Source: JADGRA01 sp052143535 (GTDB lineage: Bacteria; Myxococcota; Myxococcia; Myxococcales; Myxococcaceae). From it: a DNA stretch of 64,000 nt. The notes beneath the pieces are model-generated. The model ran no database searches and was not told where the DNA came from. It saw only the letters and a program-made list of their open reading frames with translations. Both the position numbers and the translations under genes were made by a program. Position 1 is the stretch's first letter. Each line of letters starts with the position of its first letter. Below, piece by piece: positions 41,302 through 49,209 of the stretch. Location of the stretch: positions 1 to 64,000 of the forward strand of contig JBKQSS010000061.1 in assembly GCA_052143535.1 (NCBI GenBank), given 5' to 3'.

Positions 41302-43233
41302 ATGCCTGAGGCCATCCACGTCAGACTTCCCGATGGGACCGAGAAAGCCGCGGTGGCCGGGACTCCCATCGCGGACTTCGTCAAGGCGGAAATTGGAGCG
41401 GGACTGGCCAAGGCGGCGGTGCTCGCGCGATTCAACGGTCAGCTGGTCGACCTCGCCAGCCCGCTCCAAGCGGACGGGAAGCTCGAGGTGCTGACCACCA
41501 AGGCCCCCGAGGCGCTGGACACCATCCGCCATGACGCGGCTCACGTCGTGGCCTGCGTGGTTCAGCGGCTCTTCCCGGGCACCCAGGTCACCATCGGGCC
41601 GACCATCGAGGACGGCTTCTATTACGACTTCTTTCGCGAGCAGCCCTTCACTCCGGAGGACCTGGCCCGCATCGAGGAAGCGGCAAACCAAGAGCTGGCG
41701 AAGGACGTTCCCTTCGTGCGCACCGAAGTCTCCGCTGAAGAGGCAGTCCGCCTCTTCCAGAGCAAGGGGGAGACCTTCAAGGTGGAGATTATTCAGGACA
41801 TCGTCGCCAAGGGAGCGAAGACGCTGTCCCTTTACCGGCACGGGGACTGGGTCGACTTTTGCCTCGGCCCGCACGGTCCGTCCACTGGGAAAATTGGTGT
41901 CATCAAGTTGCTTTCCTCGAGCGGGGCGTACTGGCGCGGGGACCACCGCAATCCGATGCTGCAGCGGATTTACGGCACGGCCTTCTTCGACAAGAAGGCC
42001 CTGCAGGAGTGGCTCACCCGCCAGGAAGAGGCGAAGAAGCGCGACCACCGCAAATTGGGGAAGGAGCTCGACCTCTTCCACTTTCATCCCTATTCGCCGG
42101 GCGCCGCCTTCTGGACTCCCAAAGGCACGGTGCTCTACCAGTTGCTCGCCAACCGGATGCTCGCCTGGACCACTGCCGATGGGTACCAGGAGGTCAAGAC
42201 GCCCCTGCTCTACAGCAAGGCGCTCTGGGAGCTCTCCGGGCACTGGGGCAAGTACCGCGAGAACATGTTCCTCGTGCTGGACAACGAGACCGGCGAGCAC
42301 GACTTCGGCCTCAAACCGATGAACTGCCCCTCACACCACTTGCTCTATGGCTTCAAGAAGCACAGTTACCGCGACCTACCGCTGCGGCTCGCGACGCAGG
42401 ACCCGCTCCACCGCAACGAAGCTTCGGGTTCGCTGGGCGGGCTGACCCGGGTGCGGCAGTTCTCGACCGATGACGCGCACATCTACTGCACCGAGGAGCA
42501 GGTTGCCTCGGAAGTAAAACGCTTCATCCAGCTTTTGGACCGCGTCTATACCGCCTTCGGCCTCAGCTATGTGGCCAAGGTCGGGACGCGGCCGGTGCAG
42601 CGTCTCGGAGACGACTCCTTCTGGGACGCGGCCGAAGGAAAGCTCCGGAGTGTCCTCGAAGGGCTGGCGGTGAAGTACTCGGACAATCCCGGCGGGGGGG
42701 CCTTCTACGCCCCAAAGCTCGACTTCGAGGTGACGGACAGCATCGGACGCCCCTGGCAGCTCGGCACCATCCAGCTGGACTACATCGCCCAGGAGCGCTT
42801 CGGACTCACCTACGTCGGAGAGGACAACGCGGAGCATGGCCCGGCGGTGCTTCACCGGGCCATCTACGGAAGCCTTGAGCGCTTCATCGCCATCCTCACC
42901 GAGCACTACGCGGGGGCCTTCCCCACCTGGCTCGCGCCGGTGCAAGTCGCCATCGTCACTGTGGCCGACCGCCAGCTACCCTGGGCGCGCACGGTGCTCG
43001 AACGGCTTCGCGCCGCCGGGTACCGCTCCGAGTTGGATGAGCGCGGGATGACGCTCAACGCGAAAATTCGCGAAGCACAGCTGCAGAAGCTTCCCTTCAC
43101 ACTCGTCATCGGCGACCGCGAGGTGGAGGCCCAGGCCGTGGCGCCGCGCCGTTACGGCGGCGAGGACCTCAAGACGATGGGCCTCGAGGCGTTCCTGGCC
43201 CTCCTCAAGGTCGAGGCCGCGCCTCCCGGTTGA
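41302..43233 (+). CDS. thrS: Threonyl-tRNA synthetase
   Basis: A 643-residue cytoplasmic class II synthetase. An N-terminal TGS domain (~1-65) is followed by the editing domain with HDAAH near residue 75. The catalytic core contains the zinc-site Cys in KPMNCPSHH and motif 2 in HRNEASGSLGGLTRVRQF. The C-terminal anticodon-binding domain includes WLAPVQVAIVTV. The variant motif 2 (HRNEASG rather than FRYEPSG) is seen in some deltaproteobacterial ThrRS. ATG 41302 is used; a GTG five codons earlier is in frame. It precedes infC as in many bacteria, but a ~300-bp gap with its own promoter separates them. Confidence 0.97.
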   Translation: MPEAIHVRLPDGTEKAAVAGTPIADFVKAEIGAGLAKAAVLARFNGQLVDLASPLQADGKLEVLTTKAPEALDTIRHDAAHVVACVVQRLFPGTQVTIGPTIEDGFYYDFFREQPFTPEDLARIEEAANQELAKDVPFVRTEVSAEEAVRLFQSKGETFKVEIIQDIVAKGAKTLSLYRHGDWVDFCLGPHGPSTGKIGVIKLLSSSGAYWRGDHRNPMLQRIYGTAFFDKKALQEWLTRQEEAKKRDHRKLGKELDLFHFHPYSPGAAFWTPKGTVLYQLLANRMLAWTTADGYQEVKTPLLYSKALWELSGHWGKYRENMFLVLDNETGEHDFGLKPMNCPSHHLLYGFKKHSYRDLPLRLATQDPLHRNEASGSLGGLTRVRQFSTDDAHIYCTEEQVASEVKRFIQLLDRVYTAFGLSYVAKVGTRPVQRLGDDSFWDAAEGKLRSVLEGLAVKYSDNPGGGAFYAPKLDFEVTDSIGRPWQLGTIQLDYIAQERFGLTYVGEDNAEHGPAVLHRAIYGSLERFIAILTEHYAGAFPTWLAPVQVAIVTVADRQLPWARTVLERLRAAGYRSELDERGMTLNAKIREAQLQKLPFTLVIGDREVEAQAVAPRRYGGEDLKTMGLEAFLALLKVEAAPPG

Positions 43234-43436
43234 GACGCTCCTCCTGTAAAGCGGCGCCTCCCCTTTGGCGCCTGGACCTGGACCCACGGGGCCAGCTGCG
43301 CCCGGCGCGGCCGGTGGGGAATCGGGCCGACTGGAATGGCACTTCAGCCTGGTACCCAGGGCCTCCCGGTGGCTCAGGAAAGGGCCGTGGCCGGGCCCCT
43401 CTTATGGCCGGCCGGCTCCTGGGAGGCCGGGGTGGC

Positions 43437-43464
43437 TTGACTTGGAGCGTCGGGCGGGTATTTT
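43437..43464 (+). promoter_or_regulatory. Probable promoter of the infC operon
   Basis: TTGACT (43437-43442) and TATTTT (43459-43464) with a 16-bp spacer lie in the thrS-infC gap. Downstream, CCCCTCC (43481-43487) can pair with GGAGGGG (43497-43503) just before the infC ribosome-binding site, a possible regulatory hairpin. Confidence 0.55.
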
Positions 43465-43530
43465 GCGCCCTCTTTTTCGGCCCCTCCGCTAGTTGGGGAG
43501 GGGTCTACCCCAGGCTGGAGGTCGACTCAC

Positions 43531-44208
43531 ATCGCTCGTGACCAGAGAACCAATCGGCGCATCCGCGCGCGCGAAGTCCGCGTCGTGGGTGCGGCTGGTG
43601 AACAGCTGGGTGTCCTGACGATCGAAGCAGCGCTGGAGAAGGCCAACGAAACCGGGATGGACCTCGTCGAGGTCAACCCGATGGCCAAGCCTCCGGTGTG
43701 CAAGATCATGGATTACGGCCGCTTCAAGTACGAGGAGAAGAAGAGGGCCTCGGAAGCGAAGAAGAAGCAGGTCGTCGTTCACCTCAAAGAGGTGAAGCTC
43801 CGGCCGAAGACTGAGGAACACGACTACGAATTCAAAGTCCGCAACGTGAAGCGCTTCCTCGAAGAGGGGAACAAGGCGCGCATCACCATCATGTTTCGCG
43901 GGCGCGAGATCACCCACAAGGAGATTGGCCAGCAGATTCTCGACGACGTCGTCAAAGACGTGAAGGACGTCGGAGTTGTCGAGCAGGTGCCGCGGATGGA
44001 GGGTCGGCAGATGTTTATGATCCTCGCCCCGAACGCCAAGGTGGCGCAGCGGGCCCGGGACCTGGCTCGTCAGAATGCAGCCGCGGCGGCCAAGGCTGCG
44101 GCAAAGAAGGACGGGGAAGCGGACGCGGACGGCGAGAGCGACGAAGAAAAAGAGAAAGTGCCGGCTCTCGCCAGGGAGACGGTCAAAGCCCCGGCCGAGC
44201 CGGGATAG
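43531..44208 (+). CDS. infC: Translation initiation factor IF-3, AUC start codon
   Basis: A 225-residue IF-3. It reads (M)ARDQRTNRRIRAREVRVVG from an ATC codon at 43531. This is the classical IF-3 N-terminus, and GGAGGT sits nine bases ahead. The first GTG (43585) would remove the first 18 residues of the N-domain. A rare AUC/AUU start is the known device by which IF-3, which rejects such codons, represses its own synthesis. The C-domain (VKLRPKTEEHDYEFKVRNVK) is normal. An acidic/Ala-rich extension of ~45 residues at the C-terminus exceeds the E. coli length (180). It begins the infC-rpmI-rplT-pheST block. Confidence 0.93.
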   Translation: MARDQRTNRRIRAREVRVVGAAGEQLGVLTIEAALEKANETGMDLVEVNPMAKPPVCKIMDYGRFKYEEKKRASEAKKKQVVVHLKEVKLRPKTEEHDYEFKVRNVKRFLEEGNKARITIMFRGREITHKEIGQQILDDVVKDVKDVGVVEQVPRMEGRQMFMILAPNAKVAQRARDLARQNAAAAAKAAAKKDGEADADGESDEEKEKVPALARETVKAPAEPG

Positions 44209-44230
44209 TTTCGATGGAAGGAAATCGGCA

Positions 44231-44437
44231 ATGCCGAAGTTGAAGACACGCAGCAGCGCAAAGAAGCGGTTCCAGGTGAAGAAGTCGGGCAAGGTGAAGT
44301 ATGCCAAGTCCTATGGGAAGCACCTCTTCACCCATGCCAAGACCGCCGGCCAGGACCGCCGGCACCGCGGGACTGGGCATCTGCGTGACATGGACGCGAA
44401 GAAAGTCATCAAGGAGCTGTTCCCCTACGGGGGCTGA
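44231..44437 (+). CDS. rpmI: 50S ribosomal protein L35
   Basis: A 68-residue basic protein, MPKLKTRSSAKKRFQVKKSG at the N-terminus and ending in a FPYGG tail, the L35 family form. GGAAGGAAA precedes the ATG. It lies 22 bp after infC and 24 bp before rplT, the universal order. Confidence 0.96.
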   Translation: MPKLKTRSSAKKRFQVKKSGKVKYAKSYGKHLFTHAKTAGQDRRHRGTGHLRDMDAKKVIKELFPYGG

Positions 44438-44461
44438 CGGCGACGAGGGAGTCACGAGGGT

Positions 44462-44806
44462 ATGAGGGTCAAAAGAGGCTTCAAGGCGCGTCGTCGCCGC
44501 AACCGGGTGCTCAAGTTGGCGAAGGGGTTCCGGGGCCGGCGGAAGAATTGTTTCAAACGGGCCAACCAAGCGGTGCAGCGCGCTCTCGATTACGCCAGTC
44601 GGGACCGTGCTCAGAAGAAGCGGGACTTCCGCTCGCTGTGGATTGTGCGCATCAACGCCGCGGCCCGCCTGTCCGGGGTGAGCTACTCGAAGTTCATCGC
44701 CGCGCTGTCCAAGGCCAAGGTGGCGCTCGACCGCAAGGTGCTGGCGGACATCGCGGTGGCGGACCCGGCAGGCTTTGCCGCGATTGCCAAAATCGCGGCG
44801 GCCTGA
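44462..44806 (+). CDS. rplT: 50S ribosomal protein L20
   Basis: A 114-residue protein. It begins MRVKRGFKARRRRNRVLKLA, lacking the Ala of the usual MARVKRG, and carries LWIVRINAAARLSGVSYSKF and ALDRKVLADIAV of L20. Binds 23S rRNA early in 50S assembly. In E. coli L20 represses its own operon; no leader pseudoknot was identified here. Confidence 0.96.
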   Translation: MRVKRGFKARRRRNRVLKLAKGFRGRRKNCFKRANQAVQRALDYASRDRAQKKRDFRSLWIVRINAAARLSGVSYSKFIAALSKAKVALDRKVLADIAVADPAGFAAIAKIAAA

Positions 44807-44865
44807 CGGCAAGACAGGCGCCAGGGAGGCCCTCCGGGGACCGCCTTGGGCGCTCGGAACCGAAC

Positions 44866-44895
44866 AGGGCTGCCCCCCGGGGCGGCCCTTTTTTT
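44866..44895 (+). terminator. Intrinsic terminator or attenuator between rplT and pheS
   Basis: AGGGCTGCC pairs with GGCGGCCCT (one G-U) around a CCCCGG loop and is followed by seven T. It lies 20 bp before pheS and so either limits read-through from the ribosomal genes or acts as an attenuator. No upstream Phe-rich leader peptide was found. Confidence 0.75.
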
Positions 44896-44914
44896 GTTGT
44901 AGGGAGAACGGCGG

Positions 44915-45955
44915 ATGCGTGACCGGCTGGAACAACTGCTGAGAAGCGCACAAGAGGAGCTCAGCCGGGCCACCGACGCGGCCCAGCTGGAGACGCTGCG
45001 TGTCCGCTACCTGGGCCGAAAGGGTGAGCTGGCGCAGGTGCTCGGGGGCATGGGGGCACTCAGCCCGGAGGCGCGTCGCAGCGTGGGCGAGGTCGCAAAC
45101 CGGGTGAAGGCCGAGCTCGAGCAGCTGCTGGCCGGAGCCGTCCGGACGGTGGAGCAGGCGGCACTGGACACCGAGCTATCCGGGCCGCCGTTGGACGTCA
45201 CGCTGCCGGGCCGCCAGCGGCCTTCCGGTCACCGGCACCTCGTCTCCCGCACCTTGGAGGACGTCATCCGCAGCTTTCAGCGGCTCGGCTTCGACGTCTT
45301 CACCGGCCCTGAAATCGAGCTCGACGCGCTCAACTTCGAGGCACTCAACATCCCGGCAGACCATCCTGCTCGGGACATGCAAGACACCTTCTATGTCGAT
45401 GCCCCCTGGTCCAAGGCCCCGGCCGACCAGGTCCTTTTGCGCACGCACACTTCGCCCGGACAGATTCGCGCCATGCGCAGCCGGCCGCCTCCGTTGCGCA
45501 TTATTGTCCCGGGGAAAGCCTACCGAGTCGACTCGGACGCGACCCACACGCCAATGTTTCACCAAGTTGAGGGGTTGCTCGTCGACCGCGACATCACCCT
45601 CGCCGATTTGAAGGGAACGCTCACTGCCTTCGTCACCAGCTTCTTCGGGGCCGACCGCAAGACGCGCTTTCGGCCGTCCTACTTTCAGTTCACCGAGCCC
45701 TCGGCCGAGATGGACGTGAGCTGCGGGACGTGCCGGGGCAAAGGGTGCCGCCTCTGTAAGCTCACCGGTTGGTTGGAGATTCTCGGCTGCGGGATGGTCC
45801 ATCCCAATGTCCTCAATGCCGGCGGTTACGAGGCGGGGAAATTCACCGGGTTCGCTTGGGGGATGGGCGTGGAGCGGATAGCGATGCTTCGCCACGGGCT
45901 GGATGACATCCGCAGCCTCTTCGAGAACGACGTTCGCTTCCTGGAGCAGTTCTGA
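44915..45955 (+). CDS. pheS: Phenylalanyl-tRNA synthetase alpha subunit
   Basis: A 346-residue class II synthetase subunit. An N-terminal coiled coil (~1-85) is followed by the catalytic core: DHPARDMQDTFYV (motif 1 region), FTEPSAEMDVSC (motif 2) and GMGVERIAMLRHGLDDIRSL (motif 3). The CGTCRGKGCRLCK insertion has four Cys that could hold zinc, as in some delta- and alphaproteobacterial PheS. It begins ATG 44915 with AGGGAGA and ends 2 bp before pheT. Confidence 0.97.
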   Translation: MRDRLEQLLRSAQEELSRATDAAQLETLRVRYLGRKGELAQVLGGMGALSPEARRSVGEVANRVKAELEQLLAGAVRTVEQAALDTELSGPPLDVTLPGRQRPSGHRHLVSRTLEDVIRSFQRLGFDVFTGPEIELDALNFEALNIPADHPARDMQDTFYVDAPWSKAPADQVLLRTHTSPGQIRAMRSRPPPLRIIVPGKAYRVDSDATHTPMFHQVEGLLVDRDITLADLKGTLTAFVTSFFGADRKTRFRPSYFQFTEPSAEMDVSCGTCRGKGCRLCKLTGWLEILGCGMVHPNVLNAGGYEAGKFTGFAWGMGVERIAMLRHGLDDIRSLFENDVRFLEQF

Positions 45956-45957
45956 CC

Positions 45958-48390
45958 ATGAGGATTTCGCGCAACTGGTTGGCAGACTTTCTCGAGGCAG
46001 TGCCGCCGGCGGAGGAATTGGCTCGACGCCTCACCTTTGCCGGGCTCGAAGTGGAGGGAATCGACTACCCGGGCGCGCGGCTGGCCGGAGTGGTGGTGGC
46101 CCGCATTGAGGCGGCGACTCCCCACCCCGACGCCGACAAGCTGACTGTCACCCAGGTCGACGCCGGGCAGCGCCGCAAGCTGCAAGTGGTGTGTGGGGCA
46201 AAAAATTTCCAAGTCGGCGACCTGGTGCCTCTGGCGACGGTCGGCACCGTTCTCCCGAACGGGGCCACAATTTCTTCTGCCATGCTGCGGGGCGTGCAAA
46301 GCGAGGGAATGCTCTGCTCTGCCCGCGAGCTCGGTCTGGCCGAGGACGCCTCGGGCTTGCTCCTTCTCTCTTCGACGCTTCTCCCCGGGACGCCGCTCGC
46401 CGCGGCACTTGGTCTCGAGGACGCGGTGCTGGAGATGAACGTCACCCCCAATCGCGGAGATGCGCTCAGCCACCTGGGAGTGGCCCGCGAGGTGTCGGTG
46501 CTCAGTGGTCGGCCACTCCGCCACTCGACTGGGGAGCTCGCCGAGTCCCCCGAGGACGTCCACGCGGCGGCCCGGGTCCGCGTCGAGGACGAGCAGGGTT
46601 GCCGACGGTTTGCGGCTCGGGTGGTGGAGGGCGTGAAAGTTGGACCCTCGCCTGAGTGGATGGTGCGCCGGCTCCAAGCCTGCGGCGTGCGCAGCATCAA
46701 CAACGTTGTCGACATCACCAACTTCGTGATGCTCGAGCTCGGCCAGCCGTTGCACGCCTTTGACCTCGACCGACTCGCCGGGGCGGAGATTGTGGTGCGC
46801 CGGGCACGGGCCGGAGAGCGGCTCACGACGCTCGACGGAAAGGACCGAGCCCTCTTTGCCGAGGACCTCCTGGTGTGCGACCGGGAGCGCCCCAAGGCCC
46901 TGGCTGGCACCTTCGGTGGTGCCGAGGCGGAGGTGTCCGAAGCGACGCGGCGAGTGCTTCTCGAGGGGGCGAACTGGGACCCGGTGATGGTGCGGCGAAT
47001 GGCCCGGCGCCACCAGCTGCACACCGAGGCGTCTCACCGCTTCGAGCGCGGCGTCGACGTCGCCGCAGCCCCGGCCGGCGTCGAGCGCGCGGCCGCACTG
47101 ATGGCCGAGTTGGCCGGAGGCACTGTCCGACGCGGCCTCATCGACGTCTACCCAGCCCCGGCGGCCTCCACCGTCGTACGTCTGGAGACCGGCCAAGTGG
47201 GTCGTCTCTTGGGGACGGACGTCGCCGAGGCGGAGGTGGGCCGCATCCTGACGGCATTGGGATTCGTCGCCGAGAGCCAGCGCCCCGACGCTACCTTGTG
47301 GCGCGTCCCAAGCTGGCGGGTAGATGTCTCCCTCCCCGAGGACTTGGTGGAGGAAGTCGCTCGCATTCGCGGCTACGAGACGGTTCCCGCCACGTTGCCG
47401 AAGCTGACAGAGAGTCTCAGGCCAGAACCCGCGGCCGCGGAGGTCGAGCGGCGCGTCCGCAACGCGCTCGCCGCCGCCGGCTTCGACGAGGTGGTGAACT
47501 ACAGCTTTGTGGACCCGGTGCTCCTGCCTTGGGTGACAGAGCGCCCGCTGGAGGCGCTCGGTACGCCGGTTGAAGCGGTGACGCTGAAGAATCCCCTCAG
47601 CCCACAGCAGTCCGTTATGCGGACGTCCCTGTACGCCAGCCTGCTCCCCAACTTGGCGCACAACCTCCGCCAGGGACAGGAGGGGGTACGACTGTACGAG
47701 ATGGGGCGGGTGTACCTGCGCGACCCGGACGGCGGGATTGGTTTGCACCCAGTGGCCAGGGAGCCACTTCGAGTCGCGGGCCTCTTATGGGGCCGTCGTC
47801 TCCCTCGTGGCTGGACAGCTGGGGAGGCCAGCAACGACTTCTACGATGCCAAGGGGGCGGTGGAAACCGTGCTGCGAGCGCTCGGCGCCCCCAACCTTTC
47901 CGCTCGCCTCATCCGCTCTGCCCCCTACCACCCTCGGGCGTCGGCGTCGCTCGTCGTCGGTGAGGTGGTGCTCGGAACGGTGGGCGAACTCCACCCTCGT
48001 GTGGCCCGGGCCCTCGAGTTGCCCAAGGGCGTTCAGCTCTTCGAGCTCGACCTCGAGGCGCTGTCGCAGGTCGCGGAGGTGGTGCCGCGGCTTCGGCCGC
48101 TGAACCGCTTTCCAGCCGTGCTGCGCGACCTGGCGGTGGTGGTGCCCGAATCCGAGCGGGCGGAGGACATCCGGGCCGTCATCCAGGAGGTCGGTGGCCC
48201 TCTGGTGGAAGAGGTGTTGGTGTTTGACGTTTACGTCGGCAAGCCGCTTCCGGCCGGCCGGAAGAACCTGGCTTTCGCGCTCCGCTACCGGGCGCTGGAC
48301 CGGACCCTCAAGGACGACGAGGTTCAGGCAGCGCACGCCCGGATAGTGGAGGAGGTCAACCGCCGCCTTGGGGCAGAGCTCCGGACCTGA
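45958..48390 (+). CDS. pheT: Phenylalanyl-tRNA synthetase beta subunit
   Basis: An 810-residue partner of PheS. The EMAP/OB tRNA-binding domain covers ~40-150 (HPDADKLTVTQVDAGQRRKL), then B3/B4 and B5 (MNVTPNRGDALSHLGVARE; NNVVDITNFVMLELGQPLHA; TEASHRFERGVD). A ferredoxin-fold anticodon-binding domain occupies the end (RFPAVLRDLAVVVPES; AFALRYRALDRTLKDDEV). The length is close to the E. coli protein (795). pheS-pheT-ihfA is the classic order. Confidence 0.97.
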   Translation: MRISRNWLADFLEAVPPAEELARRLTFAGLEVEGIDYPGARLAGVVVARIEAATPHPDADKLTVTQVDAGQRRKLQVVCGAKNFQVGDLVPLATVGTVLPNGATISSAMLRGVQSEGMLCSARELGLAEDASGLLLLSSTLLPGTPLAAALGLEDAVLEMNVTPNRGDALSHLGVAREVSVLSGRPLRHSTGELAESPEDVHAAARVRVEDEQGCRRFAARVVEGVKVGPSPEWMVRRLQACGVRSINNVVDITNFVMLELGQPLHAFDLDRLAGAEIVVRRARAGERLTTLDGKDRALFAEDLLVCDRERPKALAGTFGGAEAEVSEATRRVLLEGANWDPVMVRRMARRHQLHTEASHRFERGVDVAAAPAGVERAAALMAELAGGTVRRGLIDVYPAPAASTVVRLETGQVGRLLGTDVAEAEVGRILTALGFVAESQRPDATLWRVPSWRVDVSLPEDLVEEVARIRGYETVPATLPKLTESLRPEPAAAEVERRVRNALAAAGFDEVVNYSFVDPVLLPWVTERPLEALGTPVEAVTLKNPLSPQQSVMRTSLYASLLPNLAHNLRQGQEGVRLYEMGRVYLRDPDGGIGLHPVAREPLRVAGLLWGRRLPRGWTAGEASNDFYDAKGAVETVLRALGAPNLSARLIRSAPYHPRASASLVVGEVVLGTVGELHPRVARALELPKGVQLFELDLEALSQVAEVVPRLRPLNRFPAVLRDLAVVVPESERAEDIRAVIQEVGGPLVEEVLVFDVYVGKPLPAGRKNLAFALRYRALDRTLKDDEVQAAHARIVEEVNRRLGAELRT

Positions 48391-48477
48391 GCCGGGAGAG
48401 GTAGGTCTGGCTCGCCCAAAAAGTGAGTGAGGTCGCTGGGTTGACAGCTTCCGGGGCCTTTCGGCACAGTGGGGCCC

Positions 48478-48822
48478 ATGACGAAGGCGGACATCATCGA
48501 AGGGGTCTATGAGCGGGTGGGCTTCTCCAAGAAAGAGTCCGCGGAGATTGTGGAGCTGGTCTTCGACACCCTCAAAGAGACGCTCGAGCGTGGAGACCGC
48601 ATCAAGGTTTCCGGCTTCGGTAACTTTCAAGTCCGTCAGAAAAATGCGCGGGTAGGGCGCAATCCGCAGACCGGCAAGGAAATCGAAATCTCCGCACGCC
48701 GGGTGCTGACGTTTCGTCCAAGCCAGGTGCTGAAGAGCGCCCTGAACAACGGGTACGTCCCACCAGTGCCCGGTGCCCCCTCGTCAGACCACGACGAAGG
48801 GGACGACCCCTCGGACGTCTGA
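48478..48822 (+). CDS. ihfA: Integration host factor alpha subunit
   Basis: A 114-residue HU/IHF family DNA-bending protein. TKADIIEGVYERVGFSKKES opens it, and GNPQTG-type residues in RVGRNPQTGKEIEISARRV form the DNA-intercalating arm. The ~20-residue acidic/Pro tail (SSDHDEGDDPSDV at the end) is longer than the E. coli form. ATG 48478 is used; GTG 48469 is three codons earlier. A TTGACA at 48441 could be a -35 box, but the matching -10 is poor. Confidence 0.93.
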   Translation: MTKADIIEGVYERVGFSKKESAEIVELVFDTLKETLERGDRIKVSGFGNFQVRQKNARVGRNPQTGKEIEISARRVLTFRPSQVLKSALNNGYVPPVPGAPSSDHDEGDDPSDV

Positions 48823-48851
48823 GCGCCTTGACCGCGGTCAGGACGGCCAGT

Positions 48852-48871
48852 AAAGGGGAAGCCCCCTTTTT
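48852..48871 (+). terminator. Intrinsic terminator after ihfA
   Basis: AAAGGGG-AAGC-CCCCTTTTT lies 30 bp after the ihfA stop: a compact GC stem directly followed by a T run. Confidence 0.8.
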
Positions 48872-48897
48872 CGCGGTGTACAGTGAACGAAGTCTCC

Positions 48898-48971
48898 CGG
48901 GGCGTGGCGCAGCCTGGTAGCGCACTTGCTTGGGGTGCAAGTGGTCGCAGGTTCAAATCCTGTCGCCCCGA
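48898..48971 (+). tRNA. tRNA-Pro (GGG)
   Basis: A 74-base cloverleaf: acceptor stem CGGGGCG/CGCCCCG, D stem GCGC/GCGC, anticodon stem CTTGC/GCAAG around TTGGGGT (anticodon GGG), T arm GCAGG-TTCAAAT-CCTGT. CCA is not encoded. Its 3' half recurs at 54220. Confidence 0.95.
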
Positions 48972-48974
48972 CAG
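48930..48974 (+). repeat. Left copy of tRNA-Pro 3'-end direct repeat (candidate att site)
   Basis: Forty-five bases from the anticodon loop to just past the tRNA 3' end match 54220-54264 with two mismatches (48954 C/G, 48958 T/A). Duplication of a tRNA 3' half is the mark of tyrosine-recombinase integration. Confidence 0.8.
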
Positions 48975-49209
48975 ACGAAGTGCCTGAAGTTGCTCAGGAA
49001 GTTAGTCCCGGTCCGTTCCCGGTTCGCAGCTGGGGGGGCTTCAATCGCCTGAAGCCGATTTGAAGTCTCCCGCGGCCATCGGCGCCCGGTGGCCGTGGCG
49101 TTCTTCGGGTCCACCGGGAGTGTTTTTCGGACGTGTACTCGGACCCCAATGCGCGTCTAGATGGGTGTGGTTGCGACCGAACCATCTCTACCTGGGGGAG
49201 GGCGGCACG

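Noticed and set aside
41080..42300. A 406-residue antisense open frame across thrS
   Set aside because: Same reasoning: it mirrors the thrS third-position GC bias and has no recognisable domain.
45826..47748. A 640-residue antisense open frame across pheS/pheT
   Set aside because: It is a GC-rich shadow of two certain genes, has no family-like sequence and no ribosome-binding site.
48841..48897. Promoter TTGACC-17-TAAAGG for tRNA-Pro
   Set aside because: Its -10 lies within the ihfA terminator stem, so transcripts would run straight into the terminator.
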